Positions 43,099-51,605 of a stretch of DNA of 64,000 nt are shown piece by piece. The translations under genes and the position numbers were made by a program. Within the stretch, counting starts at the first letter, position 1, and the number at the start of each line of letters is the position of its first letter. The stretch comes from an uncultured Eggerthellaceae bacterium. GTDB taxonomy: Bacteria; Actinomycetota; Coriobacteriia; Coriobacteriales; Eggerthellaceae. The notes under the pieces were generated by a model. It did not search any database, was not told the DNA's origin, and saw only the letters and a program-made list of their open reading frames with translations. The stretch is from NCBI GenBank assembly GCA_958452575.1, contig CAUDUM010000004.1, positions 124,001 to 188,000 of the forward strand, in the 5' to 3' direction.

Positions 43099-44199
43099 GT
43101 GAAGCTCAGCATCAACAAAACGGAACTCCAAAACGCCTTGGCAGTCGTGTCCAAGGGGGCATCGTCGCGTTCCACCCTCCCCGTCCTTTCGGGCGTGCTG
43201 CTCGAAGCCCGCGGGGACGAGCTGACGCTTCAAACGACCGACCTTGAGCTTTCCATCCAATACACCTCCTCCGCGCTTGTGGAGGAGGAGGGCAGGGCCG
43301 TGGTGCCGGCCAAGCTGTTCTCCGACATCGTGAAGAACCTCTCGGATGCCGCCGTGCATATCTCCGCTGACGAGGAGTCGGCGGACATCGCCTGCGACGG
43401 CGCATCGTTTAGCATTAAGGCGCTCAACCCCGACGATTTCCCCGGCTTCCCGCATGTGGACGTGACACAAAGGATCGAGGTGCCCTTCGCTCAGTTCGCC
43501 GCGATGGTGCGCCGCGTCGCGCGCGTCGTTTCCCGCGACGAGAGCCGCGCCATCCTCACCGGCGTTTTGGTCACGCTTGAAAACGGCGTCTTCAAGATGG
43601 TGGCCACCGACTCGTACCGCCTTGCGGTGACGGAGACGCGCATCGAGGGCAACCTCGCCGACGACTTTCAAGCCGTGATCTCCGGATCGTTCATGCAGGA
43701 GATCGCCGGGCTGCCCAAGTCCGAGGAGCCCGTCACCCTGGCGCTGGCGGAAAACCAGATCGTCGTGACGTACCGGGATACGGTTTTCGTTAACCGCAGG
43801 ATCGAGGGCAACTTCCCCAACTACAAGCAGCTTCTTCCCGACAGCCACGCGCTGCGCGCCACGATCGAAGTTGACCGCCTGGTCGCCGCGGTCAAACGCG
43901 CTTCGCTGCTCGGCCAAGCGGCGGCGCCGGTGCGCTTCGACATCAACGTTGCCTCCCAGACGCTGCAGCTTTCCGCCGCGGCGCAGGATGTGGGCAGCGC
44001 GCAGGAGACGATCCCGTGCGTGTGCGAAGGCGAGGACGTGGAGATCGCGCTCAACTCCGCCTATGTGCTCGAGGGGCTTTCGGCGGTGGAGACGGAGAAG
44101 GTGAATCTCGAGATCATCTCGTCCATGCGCCCCGGAACGTTCACTGCCGACGGCGACGAGGACTATCTCTACCTCGTCATGCCCGTCCGCATCGCGTAG
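43099..44199 (+). CDS. dnaN: DNA polymerase III beta subunit (sliding clamp)
   Basis: This 366-residue clamp tethers the replicative polymerase to DNA. It starts MKLSINKTELQNALAVVSKG, a canonical opening, and ends YLYLVMPVRIA, the usual C-terminal peptide. Internal signatures include TLPVLSGVLLEA and RAILTGVLVTLENGVFKMVATDSYRLA (read in pieces). GGAAGG precedes the ATG. It is part of dnaA-dnaN-recF. Confidence 0.97.
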   Translation: MKLSINKTELQNALAVVSKGASSRSTLPVLSGVLLEARGDELTLQTTDLELSIQYTSSALVEEEGRAVVPAKLFSDIVKNLSDAAVHISADEESADIACDGASFSIKALNPDDFPGFPHVDVTQRIEVPFAQFAAMVRRVARVVSRDESRAILTGVLVTLENGVFKMVATDSYRLAVTETRIEGNLADDFQAVISGSFMQEIAGLPKSEEPVTLALAENQIVVTYRDTVFVNRRIEGNFPNYKQLLPDSHALRATIEVDRLVAAVKRASLLGQAAAPVRFDINVASQTLQLSAAAQDVGSAQETIPCVCEGEDVEIALNSAYVLEGLSAVETEKVNLEIISSMRPGTFTADGDEDYLYLVMPVRIA

Positions 44200-44219
44200 C
44201 AAAGGTCGCTCGTTTAGCC

Positions 44220-45332
44220 ATGGGGTTGATGCTGCGGCGTCTGGAGTTCGTCGATTTTCGGAACTATTCCCATCTCGAACTGGCAAATCTGGGGAAGCTC
44301 ACCGTTTTCGTCGGGCCGAACGCGATCGGCAAAACCAACATCATAGAGGGCATCCAGCTCCTCACCGCCCAGACGTCCTTCCGCAATCCCTCGGCTGCGC
44401 AGATGGTGCGGCACGGAGCACCCTTCGCCCGTCTGGACTCTTGGGCGTCGGATGGGTCCCGCGATCTGATGTTCACGTTGCAGGTGGTGGATGGCAGGAA
44501 GAAGCGCCTGCTCAACGGCAAAGCAAAGAGGGCGGCGGATTTGCGGGGGATCGTGCCGTCGGTCGCCTTCACCCCGGATGACCTGGAGTTGGCGCGCAGC
44601 GCCTCGGCGCCGCGCCGCGACGCCCTCGACGTGCTGGGTGCGCAGCTTTCCGCCAACCACCACCGCATCCGTTCCGACTACGAAAAGGCGCTCAAAGGGA
44701 AAAACCGCCTGCTGCGCGATGAAGCCCCCGACGACTTGATCGCCAGCATGGATGAGGTGATGGTGATGGTGGGCGCGCAGCTGACCTGCTACCGCGCCGC
44801 GCTGTTCAGCCGCTTGGCCAAGGCGATGGGGGAGTTCTACGCGCAGATAGCCAGCGGCAAGGAGCGTCTGGAGGCAAGCTACACCCCATCATGGATGGAG
44901 CACGACCCCGAGGCGATCGTCATGCAGACCCCTTCGCGTGACGAAGCACGATCCCTCATCGAGTCCTCCCTTGCCGCAAAGAGGGATGAGGAGCGGGCTC
45001 GCCGCCGCAGCATCGTCGGACCCCACGCAGACCATCTCGACTTCTTCATCGACGGCCGCAACGCGGCGGTTTACGGAAGCCAAGGACAGCGTCGCTCGCT
45101 GGTTCTGGCGTTCAAACTTGCGGAGACGGCATTGATCGAGGATATGCTCGATCAGAAGCCGGTGCTGCTGCTCGACGACGTGATGGGGGAGCTGGATTCC
45201 GACCGGCGCCGCGCGTTGCTGGCGTTCGCGCTCGCCGATCTGCAGACGTTCATCACCACGACAGGGCTGTCGTATTTCAGCGACGATCTGCTGAGCCGAG
45301 CCGATGTCGTTGAGCTTCCGATAAAGTCATGA
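44220..45332 (+). CDS. recF: DNA replication/repair ATPase RecF
   Basis: This 370-residue ABC-type ATPase loads RecA at gaps. It has the N-terminal LEFVDFRNYSHLEL, Walker A GPNAIGKTNIIEG, the signature YGSQGQRRSLVLAFKLAE, and Walker B PVLLLDDVMGELD. The ATG at 44220, 20 bp after dnaN, gives MGLMLRRLEF; an upstream open frame overlapping dnaN is a shadow extension. In this window recF is followed directly by gyrB, with no DciA/DUF721 gene between them. Confidence 0.95.
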   Translation: MGLMLRRLEFVDFRNYSHLELANLGKLTVFVGPNAIGKTNIIEGIQLLTAQTSFRNPSAAQMVRHGAPFARLDSWASDGSRDLMFTLQVVDGRKKRLLNGKAKRAADLRGIVPSVAFTPDDLELARSASAPRRDALDVLGAQLSANHHRIRSDYEKALKGKNRLLRDEAPDDLIASMDEVMVMVGAQLTCYRAALFSRLAKAMGEFYAQIASGKERLEASYTPSWMEHDPEAIVMQTPSRDEARSLIESSLAAKRDEERARRRSIVGPHADHLDFFIDGRNAAVYGSQGQRRSLVLAFKLAETALIEDMLDQKPVLLLDDVMGELDSDRRRALLAFALADLQTFITTTGLSYFSDDLLSRADVVELPIKS

Positions 45333-45336
45333 AACG

Positions 45337-45358
45337 CGTTGATCGCTTGCGATCAACG
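45337..45358. repeat. Hairpin after recF
   Basis: GTTGATCG and its complement CGATCAAC form a short stem just after the recF stop. There is no T-run, so it is a weak terminator candidate at best. The rest of the 247-bp gap to gyrB is A/T-rich and probably carries the gyrB promoter (TAAAAT at 45461-45466). Confidence 0.4.
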
Positions 45359-45579
45359 ATAAAATGAAGAAGTTGTTGAAATCAAACGATATCTCCCCGC
45401 AAAACGGCTGAGAAAGCGTCAGAGTGCGGCAATTCCGGCCTTTACCATACTTGATTATGCTAAAATTATGCGGTTAGCTTCGCACCCTCTAATCCCTGTC
45501 CCCGGATATCAACACGCCGGGCGATCTGCGCCCGAATGCGCTGGGAGAGCGTGCGATCGAAGAAGCGAAGGAGCGTTCT

Positions 45580-47541
45580 GTGGCGAACAAACCAGGACAT
45601 TACGGCGCCGAGGACATCCAGGTCCTCGAGGGTCTCGAGCCGGTGCGCAAGCGCCCCGGCATGTACATCGGATCCACCGGCCCGCGCGGCCTGCATCATC
45701 TGGTGTACGAAGTCGTGGACAACTCCGTTGACGAGGCGCTGGCGGGATACTGCACCCATATCGAAGTGTGGATCCACGCCGACAACTCCATCACCGTCGC
45801 CGACAACGGCCGCGGCATCCCCGTCGAGAAGCATCCCAAAGAGAAAATCCCCACCGTCGAGGTAGTTCTGACCATCCTCCACGCCGGCGGCAAGTTCGGC
45901 GGCGAGGGGTACAAGGTCTCGGGCGGCCTGCACGGCGTGGGCGTGTCGGTCGTCAACGCGCTCTCCACGCGTGTCGAGGTGAACGTGCGCCGCGACGGCA
46001 AGGAGTACGCGATCGACTTCAAACGCGGCAAGACCAACACCAAGCTGCATGAAATCGGCAAGGCCAAGGGCACGGGAACCAAGACGACGTTCTGGCCCGA
46101 TCCCGAGATCTTCACCGAGACCACGATCTTCGACTACGACACCCTTGCGGACCGCTTCCGCGAGATGGCGTTTTTGAACAAGGGCCTCAAGATCATCCTG
46201 CACGACGAGCGCTCCGATCCGCGTGCGATGGAAAGCGAGCCTCTCGCCGAGCCCCGCACCGAGGTGTTCCAGTACGCCGGCGGCATCGTCGACTTCGTGA
46301 AATACCTCACCGGCGGCAAGGAGACGCTCAACAAGCCGATCTACTTTGAAGCCGAAAACGCCGACGGCGTCGTGGAAGTGGCGATGCAGTGGACCTCTTC
46401 GTACTCCACCAACATGGTCATGGCGTTCGCCAACAACATCAACACGCATGAGGGCGGCACCCATCTCGACGGATTCAAGCAGGCGGTCACCCGCACGATC
46501 AACGAGTACGCGCGCAGCAAGGGCATCCTCAAGGAGAAGGATTCCAACCTCTCCGGCGACGATACGCGCGAGGGCCTTGCCGCCGTCATCTCCGTCAAGC
46601 TGCATGATCCGCAATTCGAGGGCCAGACCAAGACCAAGCTCGGCAACACCGAGATCCGCCCCCTCGTCCAGGGCGCGGTTACCCAGGGATTGGGCGAGTA
46701 CCTCGAGGAGAATCCCACTCCCGCCAAGCGTATCGTCGGCAAGGCTACCCAGGCGCTCAAAGCGCGCGAGGCCGCTCGCAAGGCGCGTGAGATGACCCGC
46801 CGCAAGAACGTCCTTGACTCCTTCTCGCTGCCGGGCAAGCTGGCCGACTGCTCTTCGAAGAACCCCTCCGAGTCCGAGATCTTCATCGTAGAGGGTGACT
46901 CCGCAGGCGGCTCCGCCAAGCAGGCGCGCGACCGCAAGACGCAGGCCATCCTGCCCTTGCGCGGCAAGATCCTCAACGTCGAGCGCGCCGGCCTCCACCG
47001 CTCGCTTTCCAGCGACACCATCAGCTCGCTGATCACGGCGATCGGCACCAACATCGGTGAGGATTTCGATGCCGACCAGGCGCGCTACCATCGCATCATC
47101 ATCATGACCGATGCCGATGTCGACGGCGCCCATATCCGCATCCTGCTGTTGACGTTCTTCTACCGTTACATGCCCGAGCTGATCAACCGCGGCTACATCT
47201 ACATCGCGTGCCCGCCGATCTTCGGCGTCAAGAAGAAGAACACCCGCTCCACCAAGATCGAGCGCTACATCTACGATGAGAGCTCGCTGAGCCAGGTGCT
47301 GGCCGAGATGGGCGGTTCGGACAAGTTCGACGTCCAGCGCTACAAGGGCCTTGGCGAGATGGACCCCGATCAGCTGTGGGAGACGACGATGGAGCCGGCT
47401 TCCCGCACGCTGCTCCAGGTGAGCATCGACGATGCCGCCGAGGCGGAGCGCACGGTGAGCAATTTGATGGGTGATGCGGTCGAACCCCGCAAGGAGTTCA
47501 TCCAAAAGCACGCCAAAGATGTCCGCTTCCTTGATATCTAA
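45580..47541 (+). CDS. gyrB: DNA gyrase subunit B
   Basis: This 653-residue ATPase subunit introduces negative supercoils with GyrA. It has the GHKL motifs (EVVDNSVDEALAGYC, DNGRGIPVE, GGLHGVGVSVVNALS), the Toprim acidic motif FIVEGDSAGGSAKQ, PLRGKILNVE, and MTDADVDGAHIR. The GTG at 45580 follows AAGGAG. It lies 8 bp before gyrA. A 681-residue antisense frame over it is a shadow. Confidence 0.97.
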   Translation: MANKPGHYGAEDIQVLEGLEPVRKRPGMYIGSTGPRGLHHLVYEVVDNSVDEALAGYCTHIEVWIHADNSITVADNGRGIPVEKHPKEKIPTVEVVLTILHAGGKFGGEGYKVSGGLHGVGVSVVNALSTRVEVNVRRDGKEYAIDFKRGKTNTKLHEIGKAKGTGTKTTFWPDPEIFTETTIFDYDTLADRFREMAFLNKGLKIILHDERSDPRAMESEPLAEPRTEVFQYAGGIVDFVKYLTGGKETLNKPIYFEAENADGVVEVAMQWTSSYSTNMVMAFANNINTHEGGTHLDGFKQAVTRTINEYARSKGILKEKDSNLSGDDTREGLAAVISVKLHDPQFEGQTKTKLGNTEIRPLVQGAVTQGLGEYLEENPTPAKRIVGKATQALKAREAARKAREMTRRKNVLDSFSLPGKLADCSSKNPSESEIFIVEGDSAGGSAKQARDRKTQAILPLRGKILNVERAGLHRSLSSDTISSLITAIGTNIGEDFDADQARYHRIIIMTDADVDGAHIRILLLTFFYRYMPELINRGYIYIACPPIFGVKKKNTRSTKIERYIYDESSLSQVLAEMGGSDKFDVQRYKGLGEMDPDQLWETTMEPASRTLLQVSIDDAAEAERTVSNLMGDAVEPRKEFIQKHAKDVRFLDI

Positions 47542-47549
47542 GGAGAATC

Positions 47550-50279
47550 ATGGCAGACAACACTGAAGACAAGAACCCCCAGGAGCACGACGGCTCGCTC
47601 GACGAGCTGTTGGACCGCGCGGAGCAGGATGCCGCCGATCAGGACGAGGCCGCCGAGGTTTCGGAGGTTTCTGACGAGTCCGGGCATACGGCAGGCGCCG
47701 GCATGTCCGACGAGGCCCGCGCGCAGTCGATGATGGTGGACATGCCCAACCCGCATGGCGCCATCGTCGAGGACGCCAACGGCGGCGAGGGCACCATCGT
47801 GCGCACCGCCTACCTGGGCAAGGAGATGCAGACCTCCTTCCTGGAGTATTCGATGAGCGTCATCGTCGCACGCGCCCTGCCGGACGTGCGCGACGGTTTG
47901 AAGCCGGTTCACCGCCGCATCCTGTACGCGATGAACGAAAGCGGCTACACGCCCACCCGCCCCCATATGAAATCCGCCCGTACCGTCGGCGACGTGATCG
48001 GCAAGTACCATCCGCACGGCGACTCCGCGGTGTATGACACCATGGTCCGCCTGGCGCAGCCGTTCAGCATGCGCGTGCCGCTGATCGACGGCCACGGCAA
48101 CTTCGGATCGATCGACGGCGACTCCGCCGCCGCCATGCGCTACACCGAAGCGCGTCTGGACAAGGCCGCCATGGAGCTGCTGCGCGATCTCGACAAGGAG
48201 ACGGTCGACTTCCAGCCCAACTACGACGAGAGCTTGGAGGAGCCGACGGTTTTGCCGGCACGTTTCCCCAACTTGCTGGTCAACGGCTCCAACGGCATCG
48301 CCGTCGGCATGGCTACCAACATCCCGCCGCATAACCTGGGCGAGACCATCGATGCGACGTGTCTGATGCTGGACAACCCCGACATCACCACCGATGAGCT
48401 GATGAAGGCGCTGCCTGGTCCGGACTTCCCGACCGGCGGCATCATAATGGGCAAAAAGGGCATCCTCGACGCCTACGAGACCGGTCGCGGCTCGCTGACC
48501 ATCCGCGCCAAATGCTCGGTGCAGGAGGGTAAGAACGGCAAGAGCACCATTGTTGTCAGCGAGATTCCCTACCAGGTCAACCGCAACCGCCTGCTCGAAA
48601 AGCTCGGCGAGCTGGTGCGCGACAAGAAGCTGCCCGAGATCAGCAATATCCACGACGGCGCTGACCGCCACGGCATCGACATCATCATCGAGCTCAAGCG
48701 CGACGCCATCCCGCAGGTGGTGCTGAACAAGCTCTACAAGCACACCCAGCTGCAAGTCGGCTTCGGCGTCATCATGCTGGCGCTCGTCGACGGCGTGCCG
48801 CGCGTCATGTCGCTCAAGGAGATGCTGCACTACTACATCCTCCATCAGGAGGACGTCATCGTGCGCCGCACGCGCTACGAGCTACAAAAGGCCGAGGAGC
48901 GCGCGCATATCCTGCAGGGCTACATCATCGCTCTCGACAACATCGACGAGGTCATCTCGATCATCCGCTCCTCGCAAACCGACAAGGAGGCGGGCGAGCG
49001 CCTGACCGAGCGCTTCGGCCTCACCAAAAAGCAGACCGACGCGATCCTCGAGATGCGCCTGCGCCGTCTGACCGGATTGGAGCGCGAGAAGATCGAGTCC
49101 GAGCTGGCCGAGCTGCTTGAGAAGATCGCCTACTACAAGCGCGTCCTCGAGGATCCCGCCCTGGTGCGCCAGATCATCAAGGAGGAGCTGCAGGAGATCA
49201 AGAAGAAGTTCAACACGCCGCGCCTCACGCTTCTGTCCGAGGCGGCCAAGGACCTCGATGTCGAGGACCTCATCGCCGAGGAGAACATGGTGGTGACGGT
49301 GACCAAGGCCGGCTACGTGAAGCGCCTGCCGGTCGCGACCTACCGGCAGCAAAAACGCGGCGGCAAGGGCATGCAGGGCGTCAACCTGAAGGACAACGAT
49401 TACGTCGAGCACCTTTTCGTGGCGTCGACGCATGCGTACATGCTGTTCTTCAGCACGCGCGGCAAGGTGTACCGCCTGAAGGTGTACGAGCTTCCCGAGG
49501 CCGGCCGCCATGCGCGCGGCACCGCGATCGTCAACCTGCTGCCGCTCGAGAAGGGCGAGAGCATCTCTGCCGTCATCGCGACTAAGGAGTTCCCCGCCGA
49601 CGAGTACCTGATGTTCGCCACCGCCCACGGCATGGTCAAGAAGACCTCGATGGATCTGTACGACCGCACCCGCCGCGACGGACTCATCGCCATCAACCTG
49701 AAGGACAACGACGAGCTCATCAGCGTCCGCCGTGTGGCTCCGGGCGAGAAGGTCATCATGGTCTCCTCCGCCGGCAAGGCGATCATGTGGGATGAGAGCG
49801 AGGTCCGCGCGATGGGCCGCGACACGATGGGCGTGCGCGGCATGAACGTGCCGCCGATCGCCAAGGTCCTGGGCATGGAGATCGCCAGTCCCGACACCGA
49901 CTTGTTCGTCATCACCGAGAAGGGCTACGGCAAGCGCACCCCGGTGTCGGAGTACCCCGAGCATCATCGCGGCGGCCAGGGCGTGTTCACCATCACGATG
50001 ACCGAGAGGAAGGGTCTTCTGGCTGCTATGAAGATCGTCTTCGAGGACGACGAGATCATGATCATGTCCGAGGAGGGCGTGGTCGTGCGCACGCCGGTTT
50101 CCGGCATCTCCGAGCTCGGCCGCTCCACTCAGGGTGTCCGCGTGATGAACGTCGCCGAAAAGGATCGCGTGACCGCGGTCGCCATCTCGAACCGCAGCAA
50201 GAAGAAGCGCGGCGCGAAGGCCGACGACGCCGGAGACGGCACGATGACCGACGCCGATATCGACGAGATGGAGGAGTAA
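47550..50279 (+). CDS. gyrA: DNA gyrase subunit A with acidic N-terminal extension
   Basis: This 909-residue subunit cuts and rejoins DNA. The core starts near residue 90 at SFLEYSMSVIVARALPDVRDGLKPVHRRI, read in two pieces, after an acidic extension of about 75 residues that typical GyrA lacks. The catalytic Tyr is in AAMRYTEARL. The quinolone-determining region reads HPHGDSAVYDTMVR, with the sensitive-type Ser and Asp. The C-terminal domain has a GyrA box QKRGGKG, close to the consensus QRRGGKG. The tail is acidic. Confidence 0.97.
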   Translation: MADNTEDKNPQEHDGSLDELLDRAEQDAADQDEAAEVSEVSDESGHTAGAGMSDEARAQSMMVDMPNPHGAIVEDANGGEGTIVRTAYLGKEMQTSFLEYSMSVIVARALPDVRDGLKPVHRRILYAMNESGYTPTRPHMKSARTVGDVIGKYHPHGDSAVYDTMVRLAQPFSMRVPLIDGHGNFGSIDGDSAAAMRYTEARLDKAAMELLRDLDKETVDFQPNYDESLEEPTVLPARFPNLLVNGSNGIAVGMATNIPPHNLGETIDATCLMLDNPDITTDELMKALPGPDFPTGGIIMGKKGILDAYETGRGSLTIRAKCSVQEGKNGKSTIVVSEIPYQVNRNRLLEKLGELVRDKKLPEISNIHDGADRHGIDIIIELKRDAIPQVVLNKLYKHTQLQVGFGVIMLALVDGVPRVMSLKEMLHYYILHQEDVIVRRTRYELQKAEERAHILQGYIIALDNIDEVISIIRSSQTDKEAGERLTERFGLTKKQTDAILEMRLRRLTGLEREKIESELAELLEKIAYYKRVLEDPALVRQIIKEELQEIKKKFNTPRLTLLSEAAKDLDVEDLIAEENMVVTVTKAGYVKRLPVATYRQQKRGGKGMQGVNLKDNDYVEHLFVASTHAYMLFFSTRGKVYRLKVYELPEAGRHARGTAIVNLLPLEKGESISAVIATKEFPADEYLMFATAHGMVKKTSMDLYDRTRRDGLIAINLKDNDELISVRRVAPGEKVIMVSSAGKAIMWDESEVRAMGRDTMGVRGMNVPPIAKVLGMEIASPDTDLFVITEKGYGKRTPVSEYPEHHRGGQGVFTITMTERKGLLAAMKIVFEDDEIMIMSEEGVVVRTPVSGISELGRSTQGVRVMNVAEKDRVTAVAISNRSKKKRGAKADDAGDGTMTDADIDEMEE

Positions 50280-50312
50280 ACGGCTGAGAATCAGTCCGTT
50301 TTACCGCTAAAA

Positions 50313-50328
50313 CGTTTCACGTGAAACT
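50313..50328. promoter_or_regulatory. parS-like site 4
   Basis: The 14-bp core GTTTCACGTGAAAC is perfect, but the outermost pair is C/T instead of T/A. It lies between gyrA and its terminator, on the other side of the origin from sites 1-3. Confidence 0.85.
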
Positions 50329-50330
50329 GG

Positions 50331-50357
50331 AAAGGGCGCCTATGGCGCTCTTTCTTC
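50331..50357 (+). terminator. Terminator of gyrA
   Basis: An 8-bp stem (AGGGCGCC with GGCGCTCT, one G-U pair) and a 3-nt loop is followed by TTCTTCATTCTTC. It borders the convergent stop of the bifunctional-nuclease gene and may serve both strands. Confidence 0.65.
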
Positions 50358-50862
50358 ATTCTTCTTTGAAATCATCGGGAGCGAGGTTTTCCAAAAACTC
50401 GTGGAACTCCGCGATTTCCTCCTCGTTTTTGGGATTCTTGCGAAAGACATAGGGAAATGATGCCTTCTCGAGCACCTCTTCCTCTATGAAGATGGGAGCC
50501 TCCTGCCGGACGGCCAAGGCGAGCGCGTCGGATGGGCGCGCGTCGAGCTCTATCAAACGTCCATGCTGGCGCAAGGTCAGCCGCGCGAAGAAGGTGTTTC
50601 CCTTCACCTCGTTGATCAGCACGTGGTCGATGCAGGCATCCAGATTGGTCAGGGCATCGAGGAACAGATCATGCGTCATCGGCCGCGAGAAACGGGCTTT
50701 TTCCAAGGCGATCCCCATCTGCGTGGCTTCGGCGGTGCCGATCCAGATCGGCACGATGCGCCGCGTGCGTTGCTGCGTGGCCTCCTCCTCGGGTTGGAGC
50801 ACGACGATGGAGGGTGATGGGGGAGACGTCATGATGAGCGTTTGAATGGTGACGGGAATCAT
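50356..50862 (-). CDS. Bifunctional nuclease (BFN/DUF151) domain protein
   Basis: This 168-residue protein carries the DUF151 domain (LQPEEEATQQRTRRIVPIWIG, then DARPSDALALAVRQEAPIFIEEEVL). The domain is found in plant bifunctional nucleases and in many bacterial proteins of unclear role. The ATG at 50862 gives MIPVTIQTLIM; an in-frame start further upstream is less likely. It converges on gyrA. Confidence 0.88.
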   Translation of the reverse strand: MIPVTIQTLIMTSPPSPSIVVLQPEEEATQQRTRRIVPIWIGTAEATQMGIALEKARFSRPMTHDLFLDALTNLDACIDHVLINEVKGNTFFARLTLRQHGRLIELDARPSDALALAVRQEAPIFIEEEVLEKASFPYVFRKNPKNEEEIAEFHEFLENLAPDDFKEE

Positions 50863-51040
50863 CGAGCCCCCTATCGTATGCGAATGGGATTCGAGGCGAT
50901 TATACGCCAACCCGAACCGCTCTTCCGTTCGCTCAGGATGGCCTCGAGGGTAAAAACGGGTTTATCAGATCGATTGGGGTTGCCTGGTGCGCCCTTCGCA
51001 AAGCTTCTTAACCGTGCTTTGAAATCTCGAAAAAAAGTTC

Positions 51041-51069
51041 TTGCCCCCTCGCCGGAACTGCGTTATATT
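51041..51069 (+). promoter_or_regulatory. tRNA-Ile promoter
   Basis: TTGCCC (51041-51046) and TATATT (51064-51069) are separated by 17 bp, about 19 nt before the mature tRNA. Confidence 0.7.
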
Positions 51070-51087
51070 GTTCAGGCACTTTTTTGC

Positions 51088-51164
<77 letters not shown>

Positions 51165-51172
51165 TTTTTTGC

Positions 51173-51223
51173 AATAAACGCTCCACCGTGAGCCGAGTTA
51201 GCCGGTGGAGCGTTTATTAATTT
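51173..51223 (+). terminator. Hairpin terminator after tRNA-Ile
   Basis: A perfect 16-bp stem (51173-51188 with 51203-51218, arm AATAAACGCTCCACCG) is followed by a short AATTTCT tract. Confidence 0.75.
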
Positions 51224-51272
51224 CTAGACGCGGTTTTATGCAGTTCGCGACTAGCCAAAGAATGTGCAACTT

Positions 51273-51348
51273 GGGGCATTAGCTCAGCTGGGAGAGCGCG
51301 GGCTTTGCAAGCCTGAGGTCAGGGGTTCGATCCCCCTATGCTCCACCA
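51273..51348 (+). tRNA. tRNA-Ala (TGC)
   Basis: A 76-nt cloverleaf with acceptor GGGGCAT/ATGCTCC, D-arm GCTCAGCTGGGAGAGC, anticodon loop TTTGCAA (anticodon TGC), T-arm GGGTTCGATCC and an encoded CCA. Its 3' end is repeated downstream at 51493. Confidence 0.97.
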
Positions 51349-51553
51349 TTAATTCGAAGCCTGCCGATTGCGGCGGGCTTTTTTGTTTGGATGACTTTCA
51401 CGGGATCGAACCCGCGAGGGTCGGACAGCCCTGTGGGCTGTCCGATAAGGAGGGCGAAGCCCGACGTACGCAGATTCGCGAAGCGAAGATGCCGATCCCC
51501 CTATGCTCCACCATCAATCCGAAGCCTGCCGATTGCGGCGGGCTTTCTTGTTT
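51328..51553. repeat. Direct repeat of the tRNA-Ala 3' end and terminator
   Basis: The 61 bp at 51328-51388 (tRNA-Ala T-loop to CCA plus terminator) recur at 51493-51553 with three differences. The 104 bp between them contain nested hairpins, the main one being CGGACAGCCC with its complement (near 51424-51446), and on the minus strand a GCGGGTTCGATCCC string that resembles a tRNA T-arm. This looks like the scar of an element at a tRNA 3' end or a tandem duplication plus a palindromic insertion. Confidence 0.8.
51357..51387 (+). terminator. Terminator of tRNA-Ala
   Basis: AAGCCTGCCG pairs with CGGCGGGCTT (one T-G) across a 4-nt loop and is followed by TTTTGTTT. A second copy of the same hairpin is at about 51522-51552. 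Confidence 0.88.
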
Positions 51554-51605
51554 TGATTACAATGGTTTCTGTCTGGGAAAACATGCGCGCGGACAGTGAT
51601 CAGAA

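Noticed and set aside
45466..48845. Two long minus-strand frames opposite gyrB and gyrA
   Set aside because: They are shadows of the gyrase genes in high-GC DNA.
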